Part shown: one piece after another, positions 9,631 to 22,600 of the stretch
Position numbering within the stretch: the stretch's first letter is position 1
Layout: each line of letters starts with the position of its first letter
Assembly (NCBI GenBank): GCA_963920525.1
Contig: OY986439.1
Span: forward strand, 67,001-131,000
Source of the DNA: Dichetophora obliterata
Taxonomy: Eukaryota; Arthropoda; Insecta; Diptera; Sciomyzidae
Length of the DNA: 64,000 bases
Direction of reading: 5' to 3'
The notes under the pieces: generated by a model
What the model was told of the DNA's origin: nothing
Databases searched by the model: none
What the model saw: only the letters and a program-made list of their open reading frames with translations
Made by a program: the position numbers and the translations under genes

Positions 9631-11763
9631 GTGCCCTTTTTTGTCAATTTTTATTTTTTTTATTTATTTTCTAAAATAAAAACTACATATCAGATAAGGA
9701 CGATTCATGCATTAAAATGAGCACCAGGTCCTCGTCCTTAAGAAGGGATACTCCTTTGTCCAAATGCCGTTTGCTCTATCTCTTGTAGTTAGGAGTTGTA
9801 GAACACTTTTTGGAGTGGAAGCTGGCCAAAAACATGTGCTTTTTCCGTCATAACTCCCAAACCATACATCCTACAAGGACGATTTATACACCAAATTGTT
9901 TCTAATACATATATACACAAGACTGCAAATTCGGAAAAAAGTTTTCTGGAATGTGATTTTTTTTCAAGAATCTTAGTTAAAATTTTTTACATGAATCATA
10001 GTTTTTGACGTGGTTTTTTTGCGATTTTTTTGATTTTTTAGCCATAACTTCTAAACCATACATCATAAAAGGACGATTTATGCATCAAAATGTTCCTTAA
10101 GCTACTGCCCACAAGACTGTTTCCTTAAAATAATTTTAAAAATTAGATTTCATGTTAATTTCATGTGCCCTTTTTTGTCAATTTTTATTTTTTTTATTTA
10201 TTTTCTAAAATAAAAACTACATATCAGATAAGGACGATTCATGCATTAAAATGAGCACCAGGTCCTCGTCCTTAAGAAGGGATACTCCTTTGTCCAAATG
10301 CCGGTTGCTCTATCTCTTGTAGTTAGGAGTTGTAGAACACTTTTTGGAGTGGAAGCTGGCCAAAAACATGTGCTTTTTTCGTCATAACTCCCAAACCCTA
10401 CATCCTACAAGGACGATTTATACACCAAATTGTTTCTAATACATATATACACAAGACTGCATATTCAGAAAAAAGTTTTCTGGAATTTGATTTTTTTTCA
10501 AGAATCTTAGTTAAAATTTTTTACATGAATCATAGTTTTTGACGTGGTTTTTTGCGATTTTTTTGATTTTTTAGCCATAACTTCTAAACCATACATCATA
10601 AAAGGACGATTTATGCATCAAAATGTTCCTTAAGCTACTGCCCACAAGACTGTATCCTTAAAATAATTTTAAAAATTAGATTTCATGTTAATTTCATGTG
10701 CCCTTTTTTGTCAATTTTTATTTTTTTTATTTATTTTCTAAAATAAAAACTACATATCAGATAAGGACGATTCATGCATTAAAATGAGCACCAGGTCCTC
10801 GTCCTTAAGAAGGGATACTCCTTTGTCCAAATGCCGTTTGCTCTATCTCTTGTAGTTAGGAGTTGTAGAACACTTTTTGGAGTGGAAGCTGGCCAAAAAC
10901 ATGTGCTTTTTCCGTCATAACTCGCAAACCATACATCCTACAAGGACGATTTATACACCAAATTGTTTCTAATACATATATACACAAGACTGCATATTCA
11001 GAAAAAAGTTTTCTGGATTTTGATTTTTTTTCAAGAATCTTAGTTAAAATTTTTTACATGAATCATAGTTTTTGACGTGTTTTTTTGCGATTTTTTTGAT
11101 TTTTTAGCCATAACTTCTAAACCATACATCATAAAAGGACGATTTATGCATCAAAATGTTCCTTAAGCTACTGCCCACAAGACTGTATCCTTAAAATAAT
11201 TTTAAAAATTAGATTTCATGTTAATTTCATGTGCCCTTTTTTGTCAATTTTTATTTTTTTTATTTATTTTCTAAAATAAAAACTACATATCAGATAAGGA
11301 CGATTCATGCATTAAAATGAGCACCAGGTCCTCGTCCTTAAGAAGGGATACTCCTTTGTCCAAATGCCGTTTGCTCTATCTCTTGTAGTTAGGAGTTGTA
11401 GAACACTTTTTGGAGTGGAAGCTGGCCAAAAACATGTGCTTTTTCCGTCATAACTCGCAAACCATACATCCTACAAGGACGATTTATACACCAAATTGTT
11501 TCTAATACATATATACACAAGACTGCATATTCAGAAAAAAGTTTTCTGGATTTTGATTTTTTTTCAAGAATCTTAGTTAAAATTTTTTACATGAATCATA
11601 GTTTTTGACGTGTTTTTTTGCGATTTTTTTGATTTTTTAGCCATAACTTCTAAACCATACATCATAAAAGGACGATTTATGCATCAAAATGTTCCTTAAG
11701 CTACTGCCCACAAGACTGTATCCTTAAAATAATTTTAAAAATTAGATTTCATGTTAATTTCAT
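9631..11763 (+). repeat. Four-monomer higher-order repeat, copy 2 (2133 bp)
   Basis: The units start at 9631, 10165, 10698 and 11231. Differences from 7498-9630 found by eye: GACTGTTTCC for GACTGTATCC in unit 1, GTGTTTTTTT for GTGGTTTTTT in unit 3, and CTGCCC for CTGTCC in unit 4. The rare CCGGTTGCTC occurs in both second units and again only at 19749. Confidence 0.9.
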
Positions 11764-12175
11764 GTGCCCTTTTTTGTCAATTTTTATTTTTTTTATTTAT
11801 TTTCTAAAATAAAAACTACATATCAGATAAGGACGATTCATGCATTAAAATGAGCACCAGGTCCTCGTCCTTAAGAAGGGATACTCCTTTGTCCAAATGC
11901 CGTTTGCTCTATCTCTTGTAGTTAGGAGTTGTAGAACACTTTTTGGAGTGGAAGCTGGCCAAAAACATGTGCTTTTTCCGTCATAACTCCCAAACCATAC
12001 ATCCTACAAGGACGATTTATACACCAAATTGTTTCTAATACATATATACACAAGACTGCAAATTCGGAAAAAAGTTTTCTGGAATGTGATTTTTTTTCAA
12101 GAATCTTAGTTAAAATTTTTTACATGAATCATAGTTTTTGACGTGGTTTTTTGCGATTTTTTTGATTTTTTAGCC
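11764..12175 (+). repeat. 5' part of an AAATTCGG-type monomer before the 3,720-bp duplication
   Basis: This is the first 412 bp of the unit starting at 11764 (CTCCCAAACC, AAATTCGG, GGAATGTG). Its last 121 bp, with GTTTCTTAAG, CTGTCC and TGTTGATTTC, are the start of the duplicated block. That same tail reappears at 15896-16016 attached to a different unit. Confidence 0.9.
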
Positions 12176-15100
12176 ATAACTTCTAAACCATACATCATAA
12201 AAGGACGATTTATGCATCAAAATGTTTCTTAAGCTACTGTCCACAAGACTGTATCCTTAAAATAATTTTAAAAATTAGATTTCATGTTGATTTCATGTGC
12301 CCTTTTTTGTCAATTTTTATTTTTTTTATTTATTTTCTAAAATAAAAACTACATATCAGATAAGGACGATTCATGCATTAAAATGAGCACCAGGTCCTCG
12401 TCCTTAAGAAGGGATACTCCTTTGTCCAAATGCCGTTTGCTCTATCTCTTGTAGTTAGGAGTTGTAGAACACTTTTTGGAGTGGAAGCTGGCCAAAAACA
12501 TGTGCTTTTTCCGTCATAACTCGCAAACCATACATCCTACAAGGACGATTTATACACCAAATTGTTTCTAATACATATATACACAAGACTGCATATTCAG
12601 AAAAAAGTTTTCTGGAATTTGATTTTTTTTCAAGAATCTTAGTTAAAATTTTTTACATGAATCATAGTTTTTGACGTGGTTTTTTGCGATTTTTTTGATT
12701 TTTTAGCCATAACTTCTAAACCATACATCATAAAAGGACGATTTATGCATCAAAATGTTCCTTAAGCTACTGCCCACAAGACTGTATCCTTAAAATAATT
12801 TTAAAAATTAGATTTCATGTTGATTTCATGTGCCCTTTTTTGTCAATTTTTATTTTTTTTATTTATTTTCTAAAATAAAAACTACATATCAGATAAGGAC
12901 GATTCATGCATTAAAATGAGCACCAGGTCCTCGTCCTTAAGAAGGGATACTCCTTTGTCCAAATGCCGTTTGCTCTATCTCTTGTAGTTAGGAGTTGTAG
13001 AACACTTTTTGGAGTGGAAGCTGGCCAAAAACATGTGCTTTTTCCGTCATAACTCGCAAACCATACATCCTACAAGGACGATTTATACACCAAATTGTTT
13101 CTAATACATATATACACAAGACTGCATATTCAGAAAAAAGTTTTCTGGAATTTGATTTTTTTTCAAGAATCTTAGTTAAAATTTTTTACATGAATCATAG
13201 TTTTTGACGTGGTTTTTTGCGATTTTTTTGATTTTTTAGCCATAACTTCTAAACCATACATCATAAAAGGACGATTTATGCATCAAAATGTTCCTTAAGC
13301 TACTGCCCACAAGACTGTATCCTTAAAATAATTTTAAAAATTAGATTTCATGTTAATTTCATGTGCCCTTTTTTGTCAATTTTTATTTTTTTTATTTATT
13401 TTCTAAAATAAAAACTACATATCAGATAAGGACGATTCATGCATTAAAATGAGCACCAGGTCCTCGTCCTTAAGAAGGGATACTCCTTTGTCCAAATGCA
13501 TTTTGCTCTATCTCTTGTAGTTAAGGAGTTGTAGAACACTTTTTGGAGTGGAAGCTGGCCAAAAACATGTGCTTTTTCCGTCATAACTCGCAAACCATAC
13601 ATCCTACAAGGACGATTTATACACCAAATTGTTTCTAATACATATATACACAAGACTGCATATTCAGAAAAAAGTTTTCTGGAATTTGATTTTTTTTCAA
13701 GAATCTTAGTTAAAATTTTTTACATGAATCATAGTTTTTGACGTGGTTTTTTGCGATTTTTTTGATTTTTTAGCCATAACTTCTAAACCATACATCATAA
13801 AAGGACGATTTATGCATCAAAATGTTCCTTAAGCTACTGCCCACAAGACTGTATCCTTAAAATAATTTTAAAAATTAGATTTCATGTTAATTTCATGTGC
13901 CCTTTTTTGTCAATTTTTATTTTTTTTATTTATTTTCTAAAATAAAAACTACATATCAGATAAGGACGATTCATGCATTAAAATGAGCACCAGGTCCTCG
14001 TCCTTAAGAAGGGATACTCCTTTGTCCAAATGCCGTTTGCTCTATCTCTTGTAGTTAGGAGTTGTAGAACACTTTTTGGAGTGGAAGCTGGCCAAAAACA
14101 TGTGCTTTTTCCGTCATAACTCGCAAACCATACATCCTACAAGGACGATTTATACACCAAATTGTTTCTAATACATATATACACAAGACTGCATATTCAG
14201 AAAAAAGTTTTCTGGAATTTGATTTTTTTTCAAGAATCTTAGTTAAAATTTTTTACATGAATCATAGTTTTTGACGTGGTTTTTTGCGATTTTTTTGATT
14301 TTTTAGCCATAACTTCTAAACCATACATCATAAAAGGACGATTTATGCATCAAAATGTTCCTTAAGCTACTGCCCACAAGACTGTATCCTTAAAATAATT
14401 TTAAAAATTAGATTTCATGTTAATTTCATGTGCCCTTTTTTGTCAATTTTTATTTTTTTTATTTATTTTCTAAAATAAAAACTACATATCAGATAAGGAC
14501 GATTCATGCATTAAAATGAGCACCAGGTCCTCGTCCTTAAGAAGGGATACTCCTTTGTCCAAATGCCGTTTGCTCTATCTCTTGTAGTTAGGAGTTGTAG
14601 AACACTTTTTGGAGTGGAAGCTGGCCAAAAACATGTGCTTTTTCCGTCATAACTCGCAAACCATACATCCTACAAGGACGATTTATACACCAAATTGTTT
14701 CTAATACATATATACACAAGACTGCATATTCAGAAAAAAGTTTTCTGGATTTTGATTTTTTTTCAAGAATCTTAGTTAAAATTTTTTACATGAATCATAG
14801 TTTTTGACGTGTTTTTTTGCGATTTTTTTGATTTTTTAGCCATAACTTCTAAACCATACATCATAAAAGGACGATTTATGCATCAAAATGTTCCTTAAGC
14901 TACTGCCCACAAGACTGTATCCTTAAAATAATTTTAAAAATTAGATTTCATGTTAATTTCATGTGCCCTTTTTTGTCAATTTTTATTTTTTTTATTTATT
15001 TTCTAAAATAAAAACTACATATCAGATAAGGACGATTCATGCATTAAAATGAGCACCAGGTCCTCGTCCTTAAGAAGGGATACTCCTTTGTCCAAATGCC

Positions 15101-15895
15101 GTTTGCTCTATCTCTTGTAGTTAGGAGTTGTAGAACACTTTTTGGAGTGGAAGCTGGCCAAAAACATGTGCTTTTTCCGTCATAACTCGCAAACCATACA
15201 TCCTACAAGGACGATTTATACACCAAATTGTTTCTAATACATATATACACAAGACTGCATATTCAGAAAAAAGTTTTCTGGATTTTGATTTTTTTTCAAG
15301 AATCTTAGTTAAAATTTTTTACATGAATCATAGTTTTTGACGTGTTTTTTTGCGATTTTTTTGATTTTTTAGCCATAACTTCTAAACCATACATCATAAA
15401 AGGACGATTTATGCATCAAAATGTTCCTTAAGCTACTGCCCACAAGACTGTATCCTTAAAATAATTTTAAAAATTAGATTTCATGTTAATTTCATGTGCC
15501 CTTTTTTGTCAATTTTTATTTTTTTTATTTATTTTCTAAAATAAAAACTACATATCAGATAAGGACGATTCATGCATTAAAATGAGCACCAGGTCCTCGT
15601 CCTTAAGAAGGGATACTCCTTTGTCCAAATGCCGTTTGCTCTATCTCTTGTAGTTAGGAGTTGTAGAACACTTTTTGGAGTGGAAGCTGGCCAAAAACAT
15701 GTGCTTTTTCCGTCATAACTCGCAAACCATACATCCTACAAGGACGATTTATACACCAAATTGTTTCTAATACATATATACACAAGACTGCATATTCAGA
15801 AAAAAGTTTTCTGGATTTTGATTTTTTTTCAAGAATCTTAGTTAAAATTTTTTACATGAATCATAGTTTTTGACGTGTTTTTTTGCGATTTTTTT
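12176..15895 (+). repeat. 3,720-bp tandem duplication, copy 1
   Basis: The block runs from ATAACTTCT in the unit at 11764 through units at 12297, 12830, 13363 (534 bp, TGCATTTTGC and GTTAAGG), 13897, 14430 and 14963 to GCGATTTTTTT in the unit at 15496. Each base matches the one 3,720 bp downstream in line-by-line reading; I saw no difference. The block is 11 bases less than seven 533-bp units, so it is not a whole number of repeats. Confidence 0.93.
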
Positions 15896-18800
15896 ATAAC
15901 TTCTAAACCATACATCATAAAAGGACGATTTATGCATCAAAATGTTTCTTAAGCTACTGTCCACAAGACTGTATCCTTAAAATAATTTTAAAAATTAGAT
16001 TTCATGTTGATTTCATGTGCCCTTTTTTGTCAATTTTTATTTTTTTTATTTATTTTCTAAAATAAAAACTACATATCAGATAAGGACGATTCATGCATTA
16101 AAATGAGCACCAGGTCCTCGTCCTTAAGAAGGGATACTCCTTTGTCCAAATGCCGTTTGCTCTATCTCTTGTAGTTAGGAGTTGTAGAACACTTTTTGGA
16201 GTGGAAGCTGGCCAAAAACATGTGCTTTTTCCGTCATAACTCGCAAACCATACATCCTACAAGGACGATTTATACACCAAATTGTTTCTAATACATATAT
16301 ACACAAGACTGCATATTCAGAAAAAAGTTTTCTGGAATTTGATTTTTTTTCAAGAATCTTAGTTAAAATTTTTTACATGAATCATAGTTTTTGACGTGGT
16401 TTTTTGCGATTTTTTTGATTTTTTAGCCATAACTTCTAAACCATACATCATAAAAGGACGATTTATGCATCAAAATGTTCCTTAAGCTACTGCCCACAAG
16501 ACTGTATCCTTAAAATAATTTTAAAAATTAGATTTCATGTTGATTTCATGTGCCCTTTTTTGTCAATTTTTATTTTTTTTATTTATTTTCTAAAATAAAA
16601 ACTACATATCAGATAAGGACGATTCATGCATTAAAATGAGCACCAGGTCCTCGTCCTTAAGAAGGGATACTCCTTTGTCCAAATGCCGTTTGCTCTATCT
16701 CTTGTAGTTAGGAGTTGTAGAACACTTTTTGGAGTGGAAGCTGGCCAAAAACATGTGCTTTTTCCGTCATAACTCGCAAACCATACATCCTACAAGGACG
16801 ATTTATACACCAAATTGTTTCTAATACATATATACACAAGACTGCATATTCAGAAAAAAGTTTTCTGGAATTTGATTTTTTTTCAAGAATCTTAGTTAAA
16901 ATTTTTTACATGAATCATAGTTTTTGACGTGGTTTTTTGCGATTTTTTTGATTTTTTAGCCATAACTTCTAAACCATACATCATAAAAGGACGATTTATG
17001 CATCAAAATGTTCCTTAAGCTACTGCCCACAAGACTGTATCCTTAAAATAATTTTAAAAATTAGATTTCATGTTAATTTCATGTGCCCTTTTTTGTCAAT
17101 TTTTATTTTTTTTATTTATTTTCTAAAATAAAAACTACATATCAGATAAGGACGATTCATGCATTAAAATGAGCACCAGGTCCTCGTCCTTAAGAAGGGA
17201 TACTCCTTTGTCCAAATGCATTTTGCTCTATCTCTTGTAGTTAAGGAGTTGTAGAACACTTTTTGGAGTGGAAGCTGGCCAAAAACATGTGCTTTTTCCG
17301 TCATAACTCGCAAACCATACATCCTACAAGGACGATTTATACACCAAATTGTTTCTAATACATATATACACAAGACTGCATATTCAGAAAAAAGTTTTCT
17401 GGAATTTGATTTTTTTTCAAGAATCTTAGTTAAAATTTTTTACATGAATCATAGTTTTTGACGTGGTTTTTTGCGATTTTTTTGATTTTTTAGCCATAAC
17501 TTCTAAACCATACATCATAAAAGGACGATTTATGCATCAAAATGTTCCTTAAGCTACTGCCCACAAGACTGTATCCTTAAAATAATTTTAAAAATTAGAT
17601 TTCATGTTAATTTCATGTGCCCTTTTTTGTCAATTTTTATTTTTTTTATTTATTTTCTAAAATAAAAACTACATATCAGATAAGGACGATTCATGCATTA
17701 AAATGAGCACCAGGTCCTCGTCCTTAAGAAGGGATACTCCTTTGTCCAAATGCCGTTTGCTCTATCTCTTGTAGTTAGGAGTTGTAGAACACTTTTTGGA
17801 GTGGAAGCTGGCCAAAAACATGTGCTTTTTCCGTCATAACTCGCAAACCATACATCCTACAAGGACGATTTATACACCAAATTGTTTCTAATACATATAT
17901 ACACAAGACTGCATATTCAGAAAAAAGTTTTCTGGAATTTGATTTTTTTTCAAGAATCTTAGTTAAAATTTTTTACATGAATCATAGTTTTTGACGTGGT
18001 TTTTTGCGATTTTTTTGATTTTTTAGCCATAACTTCTAAACCATACATCATAAAAGGACGATTTATGCATCAAAATGTTCCTTAAGCTACTGCCCACAAG
18101 ACTGTATCCTTAAAATAATTTTAAAAATTAGATTTCATGTTAATTTCATGTGCCCTTTTTTGTCAATTTTTATTTTTTTTATTTATTTTCTAAAATAAAA
18201 ACTACATATCAGATAAGGACGATTCATGCATTAAAATGAGCACCAGGTCCTCGTCCTTAAGAAGGGATACTCCTTTGTCCAAATGCCGTTTGCTCTATCT
18301 CTTGTAGTTAGGAGTTGTAGAACACTTTTTGGAGTGGAAGCTGGCCAAAAACATGTGCTTTTTCCGTCATAACTCGCAAACCATACATCCTACAAGGACG
18401 ATTTATACACCAAATTGTTTCTAATACATATATACACAAGACTGCATATTCAGAAAAAAGTTTTCTGGATTTTGATTTTTTTTCAAGAATCTTAGTTAAA
18501 ATTTTTTACATGAATCATAGTTTTTGACGTGTTTTTTTGCGATTTTTTTGATTTTTTAGCCATAACTTCTAAACCATACATCATAAAAGGACGATTTATG
18601 CATCAAAATGTTCCTTAAGCTACTGCCCACAAGACTGTATCCTTAAAATAATTTTAAAAATTAGATTTCATGTTAATTTCATGTGCCCTTTTTTGTCAAT
18701 TTTTATTTTTTTTATTTATTTTCTAAAATAAAAACTACATATCAGATAAGGACGATTCATGCATTAAAATGAGCACCAGGTCCTCGTCCTTAAGAAGGGA

Positions 18801-19615
18801 TACTCCTTTGTCCAAATGCCGTTTGCTCTATCTCTTGTAGTTAGGAGTTGTAGAACACTTTTTGGAGTGGAAGCTGGCCAAAAACATGTGCTTTTTCCGT
18901 CATAACTCGCAAACCATACATCCTACAAGGACGATTTATACACCAAATTGTTTCTAATACATATATACACAAGACTGCATATTCAGAAAAAAGTTTTCTG
19001 GATTTTGATTTTTTTTCAAGAATCTTAGTTAAAATTTTTTACATGAATCATAGTTTTTGACGTGTTTTTTTGCGATTTTTTTGATTTTTTAGCCATAACT
19101 TCTAAACCATACATCATAAAAGGACGATTTATGCATCAAAATGTTCCTTAAGCTACTGCCCACAAGACTGTATCCTTAAAATAATTTTAAAAATTAGATT
19201 TCATGTTAATTTCATGTGCCCTTTTTTGTCAATTTTTATTTTTTTTATTTATTTTCTAAAATAAAAACTACATATCAGATAAGGACGATTCATGCATTAA
19301 AATGAGCACCAGGTCCTCGTCCTTAAGAAGGGATACTCCTTTGTCCAAATGCCGTTTGCTCTATCTCTTGTAGTTAGGAGTTGTAGAACACTTTTTGGAG
19401 TGGAAGCTGGCCAAAAACATGTGCTTTTTCCGTCATAACTCGCAAACCATACATCCTACAAGGACGATTTATACACCAAATTGTTTCTAATACATATATA
19501 CACAAGACTGCATATTCAGAAAAAAGTTTTCTGGATTTTGATTTTTTTTCAAGAATCTTAGTTAAAATTTTTTACATGAATCATAGTTTTTGACGTGTTT
19601 TTTTGCGATTTTTTT
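15896..19615 (+). repeat. 3,720-bp tandem duplication, copy 2
   Basis: This starts at the joint 15895/15896, where GCGATTTTTTT runs directly into ATAACTTC, losing the 12 bases GATTTTTTAGCC and making the 15496 unit 521 bp. Units start at 16017, 16550, 17083 (534 bp), 17617, 18150, 18683 and 19216. After 19615 the normal GATTTTTTAGCC follows, so the second copy keeps the original right flank. No difference from copy 1 was found, which implies either a very recent event or an assembly duplication. Confidence 0.93.
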
Positions 19616-22600
19616 GATTTTTTAGCCATAACTTCTAAACCATACATCATAAAAGGACGATTTATGCATCAAAATGTTCCTTAAGCTACTGCCCACAAGA
19701 CTGTATCCTTAAAATAATTTTAAAAATTAGATTTCATGTTAATTTCATGTGCCCTTTTTTGTCAATTTTTATTTTTTTTATTTATTTTCTAAAATAAAAA
19801 CTACATATCAGATAAGGACGATTCATGCATTAAAATGAGCACCAGGTCCTCGTCCTTAAGAAGGGATACTCCTTTGTCCAAATGCCGGTTGCTCTATCTC
19901 TTGTAGTTAGGAGTTGTAGAACACTTTTTGGAGTGGAAGCTGGCCAAAAACATGTGCTTTTTTCGTCATAACTCCCAAACCCTACATCCTACAAGGACGA
20001 TTTATACACCAAATTGTTTCTAATACATATATACACAAGACTGCATATTCAGAAAACAGTTTTCTGGAATTTGATTTTTTTTCAAGAATCTTAGTTAAAA
20101 TTTTTTACATGAATCATAGTTTTTGACGTGGTTTTTTGCGATTTTTTTGATTTTTTAGCCATAACTTCTAAACCATACATCATAAAAGGACGATTTATGC
20201 ATCAAAATGTTCCTTAAGCTACTGCCCACAAGACTGTATCCTTAAAATAATTTTAAAAATTAGATTTCATGTTAATTTCATGTGCCCTTTTTTGCCAATT
20301 TTTATTTTTTTTATTTATTTTCTAAAATAAAAACTACATATCAGATAAGGACGATTCATGCATTAAAATGAGCACCAGGTCCTCGTCCTTAAGAAGGGAT
20401 ACTCCTTTGTCCAAATGCCGTTTGCTCTATCTCTTGTAGTTAGGAGTTGTAGAACACTTTTTGGAGTGGAAGCTGGCCAAAAACATGTGCTTTTTCCGTC
20501 ATAACTCGCAAACCATACATCCTACAAGGACGATTTATACACCAAATTGTTTCTAATACATATATACACAAGACTGCATATTCAGAAAAAAGTTTTCTGG
20601 ATTTTGATTTTTTTTCAAGAATCTTAGTTAAAATTTTTTACATGAATCATAGTTTTTGACGTGGTTTTTTGCGATTTTTTTGATTTTTTAGCCATAACTT
20701 CTAAACCATACATCATAAAAGGACGATTTATGCACCAAAATGTTCCTTAAGCTACTGCCCACAAGACTGTATCCTTAAAATAATTTTAAAAATTAGATTT
20801 CATGTTAATTTCATGTGCCCTTTTTTGTCAATTTTTATTTTTTTTATTTATTTTCTAAAATAAAAACTACATATCAGATAAGGACGATTCATGCATTAAA
20901 ATGAGCACCAGGTCCTCGTCCTTAAGAAGGGATACTCCTTTGTCCAAATGCCGTTTGCTCTATCTCTTGTAGTTAGGAGTTGTAGAACACTTTTTGGAGT
21001 GGAAGCTGGCCAAAAACATGTGCTTTTTCCGTCATAACTCCCAAACCATACATCCTACAAGGACGATTTATACACCAAATTGTTTCTAATACATATAAAC
21101 ACAAGACTGCAAATTCGGAAAAAAGTTTTCTGGAATGTGATTTTTTTTCAAGAATCTTAGTTAAAATTTTTTACATGAATCATAGTTTTTGACGTGGTTT
21201 TTTGCGATTTTTTTGATTTTTTAGCCATAACTTCTAAACCATACATCATAAAAGGACGATTTATGCATCAAAATGTTTCTTAAGCTACTGTCCACAAGAC
21301 TGTATCCTTAAAATAATTTTAAAAATTAGATTTCATGTTGATTTCATGTGCCCTTTTTTGTCAATTTTTATTTTTTTTATTTATTTTCTAAAATAAAAAC
21401 TACATATCAGATAAGGACGATTCATGCATTAAAATGAGCACCAGGTCCTCGTCCTTAAGAAGGGATACTCCTTTGTCCAAATGCCGTTTGCTCTATCTCT
21501 TGTAGTTAGGAGTTGTAGAACACTTTTTGGAGTGGAAGCTGGCCAAAAACATGTGCTTTTTTCGTCATAACTCCTAAACCCTACATCCTACAAGGACGAT
21601 TTATACACCAAATTGTTTCTAATACATATATACACAAGACTGCATATTCAGAAAAAAGTTTTCTGGAATTTGATTTTTTTTCAAGAATCTTAGTTAAAAT
21701 TTTTTACATGAATCATAGTTTTTGACGTGGTTTTTTGCGATTTTTTTGATTTTTTAGCCATAACTTCTAAACCATACATCATAAAAGGACGATTTATGCA
21801 TCAAAATGTTCCTTAAGCTACTGCCCACAAGACTGTATCCTTAAAATAATTTTAAAAATTAGATTTCATGTTAATTTCATGTGCCCTTTTTTGTCAATTT
21901 TTATTTTTTTTATTTATTTTCTAAAATAAAAACTACATATCAGATAAGGACGATTCATGCATTAAAATGAGCACCAGGTCCTCGTCCTTAAGAAGGGATA
22001 CTCCTTTGTCCAAATGCCGTTTGCTCTATCTCTTGTAGTTAGGAGTTGTAGAACACTTTTTGGAGTGGAAGCTGGCCAAAAACATGTGCTTTTTTCGTCA
22101 TAACTCCCAAACCCTACATCCTACAAGGACGATTTATACACCAAATTGTTTCTAATACATATATACACAAGACTGCATATTCAGAAAAAAGTTTTCTGGA
22201 TTTTGATTTTTTTTCAAGAATCTTAGTTAAAATTTTTTACATGAATCATAGTTTTTGACGTGGTTTTTTGCGATTTTTTTGATTTTTTAGCCATAACTTC
22301 TAAACCATACATCATAAAAGGACGATTTATGCATCAAAATGTTCCTTAAGCTACTGCCCACAAGACTGTATCCTTAAAATAATTTTAAAAATTAGATTTC
22401 ATGTTAATTTCATGTGCCCTTTTTTGTCAATTTTTATTTTTTTTATTTATTTTCTAAAATAAAAACTACATATCAGATAAGGACGATTCATGCATTAAAA
22501 TGAGCACCAGGTCCTCGTCCTTAAGAAGGGATACTCCTTTGTCCAAATGCCGTTTGCTCTATCTCTTGTAGTTAGGAGTTGTAGAACACTTTTTGGAGTG

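Noticed and set aside
13444..13653. 69-codon minus-strand open frame, repeated at 17164, 23028 and 26175
   Set aside because: It starts at TTG and is open only because these four units carry TGCATTTTGC and an extra A at GTTAAGG. Canonical units are closed in this frame. It is a chance frame in a satellite variant, copied with the monomer, with no recognisable protein feature.
12176..19615. Calling the 3,720-bp duplication certainly an assembly error
   Set aside because: The copies look identical, which is suspicious, but there is a specific off-register joint and a normal right flank after copy 2, as a real duplication would leave. It cannot be decided without reads.
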